This document shows, piece after piece, positions 5,973-7,384 of a stretch of DNA of 7,384 nt (positions are counted from its first letter, which is position 1; every line of letters begins with the position of its first letter). The notes below the pieces were generated by a model. That model was not told the origin of the DNA. It was given only the letters and a program-made list of their open reading frames with translations, and did no database searches. The stretch covers positions 1 to 7,384 of the forward strand of contig JBARRS010000207.1 of the NCBI GenBank assembly GCA_049644345.1, read 5' to 3'. The translations under genes and the position numbers were made by a program. This DNA comes from JBARRS01 sp049644345 (GTDB lineage Bacteria > Actinomycetota > Thermoleophilia > Gaiellales > Gaiellaceae).

Positions 5973-7069
5973 GCGAGACCGCGAGCTCCAACGGCGCCCT
6001 CGTAGAGATCCGAAGCCTCAAGAAGTACTTCCCGATCCGGGAGGGGATCCTCCAGCGCGAGGTTGCGCGCGTGCACGCCGTCGACGACGTGAGCTTCGCG
6101 GTGCGCGAAGGCGAGACGCTCGGGCTCGTCGGCGAGTCCGGCTGCGGCAAATCGACACTCGGGCGGACGATCGTGCGCCTGCTCGAGCCAACCGACGGGC
6201 AGGTCTTCTTCGAGGGCAAGGACATCTCGCACTTCGGCGCGCGCTCGTTGCGGCCGCTACGGCGCCAGATGCAGATGGTCTTCCAAGACCCGTATGCGAG
6301 CCTGAATCCGCGCAAGCGCGTCGGCACGATCATCGGCGACCCGATGCGAATCCACGGCCTCGGCGACCGCCGGGAACGAAAGACGCAGGTGCAGAAGCTG
6401 CTCGAGAGGGTCGGCCTCTCGCCGGAGCACTACAACCGCTTTCCGCACGAGTTCTCGGGCGGCCAACGGCAACGGATCGGCGTCGCGCGCGCGCTCGCGC
6501 TGCGGCCAAAGCTGATCGTCGCCGACGAGCCGGTCTCGGCACTCGACGTCTCGATCCAGGCGCAGATGCTGAACCTGCTCGAAGAGCTCCAAGACGACTT
6601 CCGCCTGACCTACATCTTCATCGCACACGACCTCGGCGTCGTCCGGCACGTCTCGGACCGGATCGCGGTCATGTACCTCGGGAAGCTCGTCGAGCTCTCG
6701 CCCGCCGAGGAGCTGTACGAGCGGCCGATCATGCCTTACACGGAGGCGCTGCTCTCGGCCGTGCCGATCCCGGACCCAGATCTCTCCGCGCAGCGCGAGC
6801 GGATCGTGCTCCAGGGCGACGTCCCGAGCCCGATCAACCCGCCGCCGGCCTGCCGCTTCCATCCGCGTTGCCGATACGCCACCGACATCTGCAAGCAGGT
6901 CGAGCCACCGCTCGTCGACTACGGCAACGGCCATCTGGCGGCCTGTCACCACCCGCTCAATATCGACAAGGAGACGCTCGCGCGCGTCACCGCCTCGGCC
7001 ACGCGCGCGCCTACGGAGCAAGACGAGACCGCCTCGCCGCAAGGCTCCTCGGTCGCTCGACCCTATTGA
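5969..7069 (+). CDS. dppF: ABC transporter ATP-binding protein, DppF/OppF type
   Basis: 366 residues, starting from TTG with a strong ribosome site. The opening 'LVEIRSLKKYFPIREG' is typical of F-type subunits. Motifs are Walker A GESGCGKS (55-62), Q-loop Q106 in VFQDPYASLNP, signature FSGGQRQR (162-169), Walker B LIVADEP with catalytic E187, D-loop ALDV (191-194) and H-loop H220. The oligopeptide-transporter C-terminal region has GDVPSPINPP and four cysteines C295-x5-C301-x6-C308-x17-C326, matching the partner ATPase. A low-complexity T/A/S tail (about 339-366) follows. It would form a heterodimer with the D-type ATPase under the two permeases. It is the last gene of the operon; its TGA stop overlaps the 3' end of the convergent gene by seven bases, and no terminator hairpin is seen at the junction. 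Confidence 0.94.
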   Translation: MSETASSNGALVEIRSLKKYFPIREGILQREVARVHAVDDVSFAVREGETLGLVGESGCGKSTLGRTIVRLLEPTDGQVFFEGKDISHFGARSLRPLRRQMQMVFQDPYASLNPRKRVGTIIGDPMRIHGLGDRRERKTQVQKLLERVGLSPEHYNRFPHEFSGGQRQRIGVARALALRPKLIVADEPVSALDVSIQAQMLNLLEELQDDFRLTYIFIAHDLGVVRHVSDRIAVMYLGKLVELSPAEELYERPIMPYTEALLSAVPIPDPDLSAQRERIVLQGDVPSPINPPPACRFHPRCRYATDICKQVEPPLVDYGNGHLAACHHPLNIDKETLARVTASATRAPTEQDETASPQGSSVARPY

Positions 7070-7384
7070 GCTTCGAGTATGTCCTTCAGATGGCCGAGGT
7101 TCGTTTCGAGCTCTCTCGCCGCCATGCGCGCGAAGACGGGCTCGGCGAGCTTGAAGAACCCGTGCGCGTCGAGCTCGCCCGTCACTGTGAACCGCGTCGT
7201 CCCGTCGAGTGACTCGAGGATGTAACTACCCGTGAACGGAACGGGCCCGGAGATCGCCTTGATCGACGATCTCGTGGGCGGCTCGTATTCCGTCACCTCG
7301 TAGCCGACCTCGAGCCGAAGGCCTAGGAACCGCCGCTTCTCGCTTATTCGGCTCCCGGCTCGGAGCGGTCCCTCGGTCAGCATG
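7063..7384 (-). CDS. SRPBCC-fold (START/polyketide cyclase-like) protein, N-terminus outside the window
   Basis: At least 106 residues are read on the minus strand, ending with TAG at 7065-7063. The frame is open to the edge. The ATG at 7383-7381 encodes the M in MLTEGPLRAGSR, a segment that in SRPBCC proteins sits about 40 residues into the chain after the first helices, so the true start probably lies beyond the window. Visible features are the beta strands ('FLGLRLEVGYEVTEYEPP', SGPVPFTGSYILE, 'GTTRFTVTGELDAHG') and the long C-terminal helix ('FKLAEPVFARMAARELETNL' onward) that closes the hydrophobic cavity. The family binds or converts small hydrophobic ligands; no specific function can be assigned. 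It converges on the transporter operon with a 7-base overlap and is probably unrelated in function. Confidence 0.8.
   Translation of the reverse strand, partial: MLTEGPLRAGSRISEKRRFLGLRLEVGYEVTEYEPPTRSSIKAISGPVPFTGSYILESLDGTTRFTVTGELDAHGFFKLAEPVFARMAARELETNLGHLKDILEAQ

Noticed and set aside
7063..7383. The ATG at 7383 as the true start of the SRPBCC gene
   Set aside because: The sequence at the edge matches the interior of the family rather than its N-terminus, so the gene probably continues beyond the window.

Overview
The window carries a complete five-gene ABC importer operon of the dipeptide/oligopeptide (Dpp/Opp, PepT) family on the plus strand. It is flanked by two minus-strand genes that run off the window edges. 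The DNA is GC-rich, with strong G/C preference at third codon positions and several long antisense shadow frames. Together with the amino-acid style of the proteins this suggests a high-GC actinobacterium; a deep-branching soil lineage such as Thermoleophilia is a low-confidence guess. No rRNA, tRNA, mobile element or CRISPR array is visible.

Layout. Positions 988 to 1 (minus) hold an M24-family metallopeptidase (Xaa-Pro dipeptidase/aminopeptidase type), cut at its C-terminus by the window edge. Positions 989-1120 are the divergent intergenic region, which must serve both the peptidase and the transporter and contains small inverted repeats. Positions 1121-2773 encode the extracytoplasmic solute-binding protein. 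A perfect 13-bp GC-rich stem-loop follows at 2797-2826. Then come two permeases (2849-3940, DppC type; 3958-4941, DppB type) and two ATPases (4941-5972, DppD type; 5969-7069, DppF type). The last three junctions are tight: a 17-nt gap, a 1-nt TAATG overlap and a 4-nt TTGA overlap. The minus-strand 7384-7063 segment is the C-terminal part of an SRPBCC-fold protein whose stop codon overlaps the end of the last ATPase gene.

How it works together. The binding protein captures a ligand outside the membrane, probably a short peptide. The permease pair forms the channel, and the two different ATPases, both with C-terminal four-cysteine clusters, power uptake. The divergent M24 peptidase would cut Xaa-Pro bonds in imported peptides, so the simplest reading is a peptide import and degradation locus. 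The ligand itself cannot be read from the sequence.

I see no clearly novel system. The points most worth a second look are the binding protein without a lipobox cysteine, the internal operon hairpin, the permease order C-before-B, the extended outer loop of the DppC-type permease, and the divergent peptidase with its structured intergenic region.
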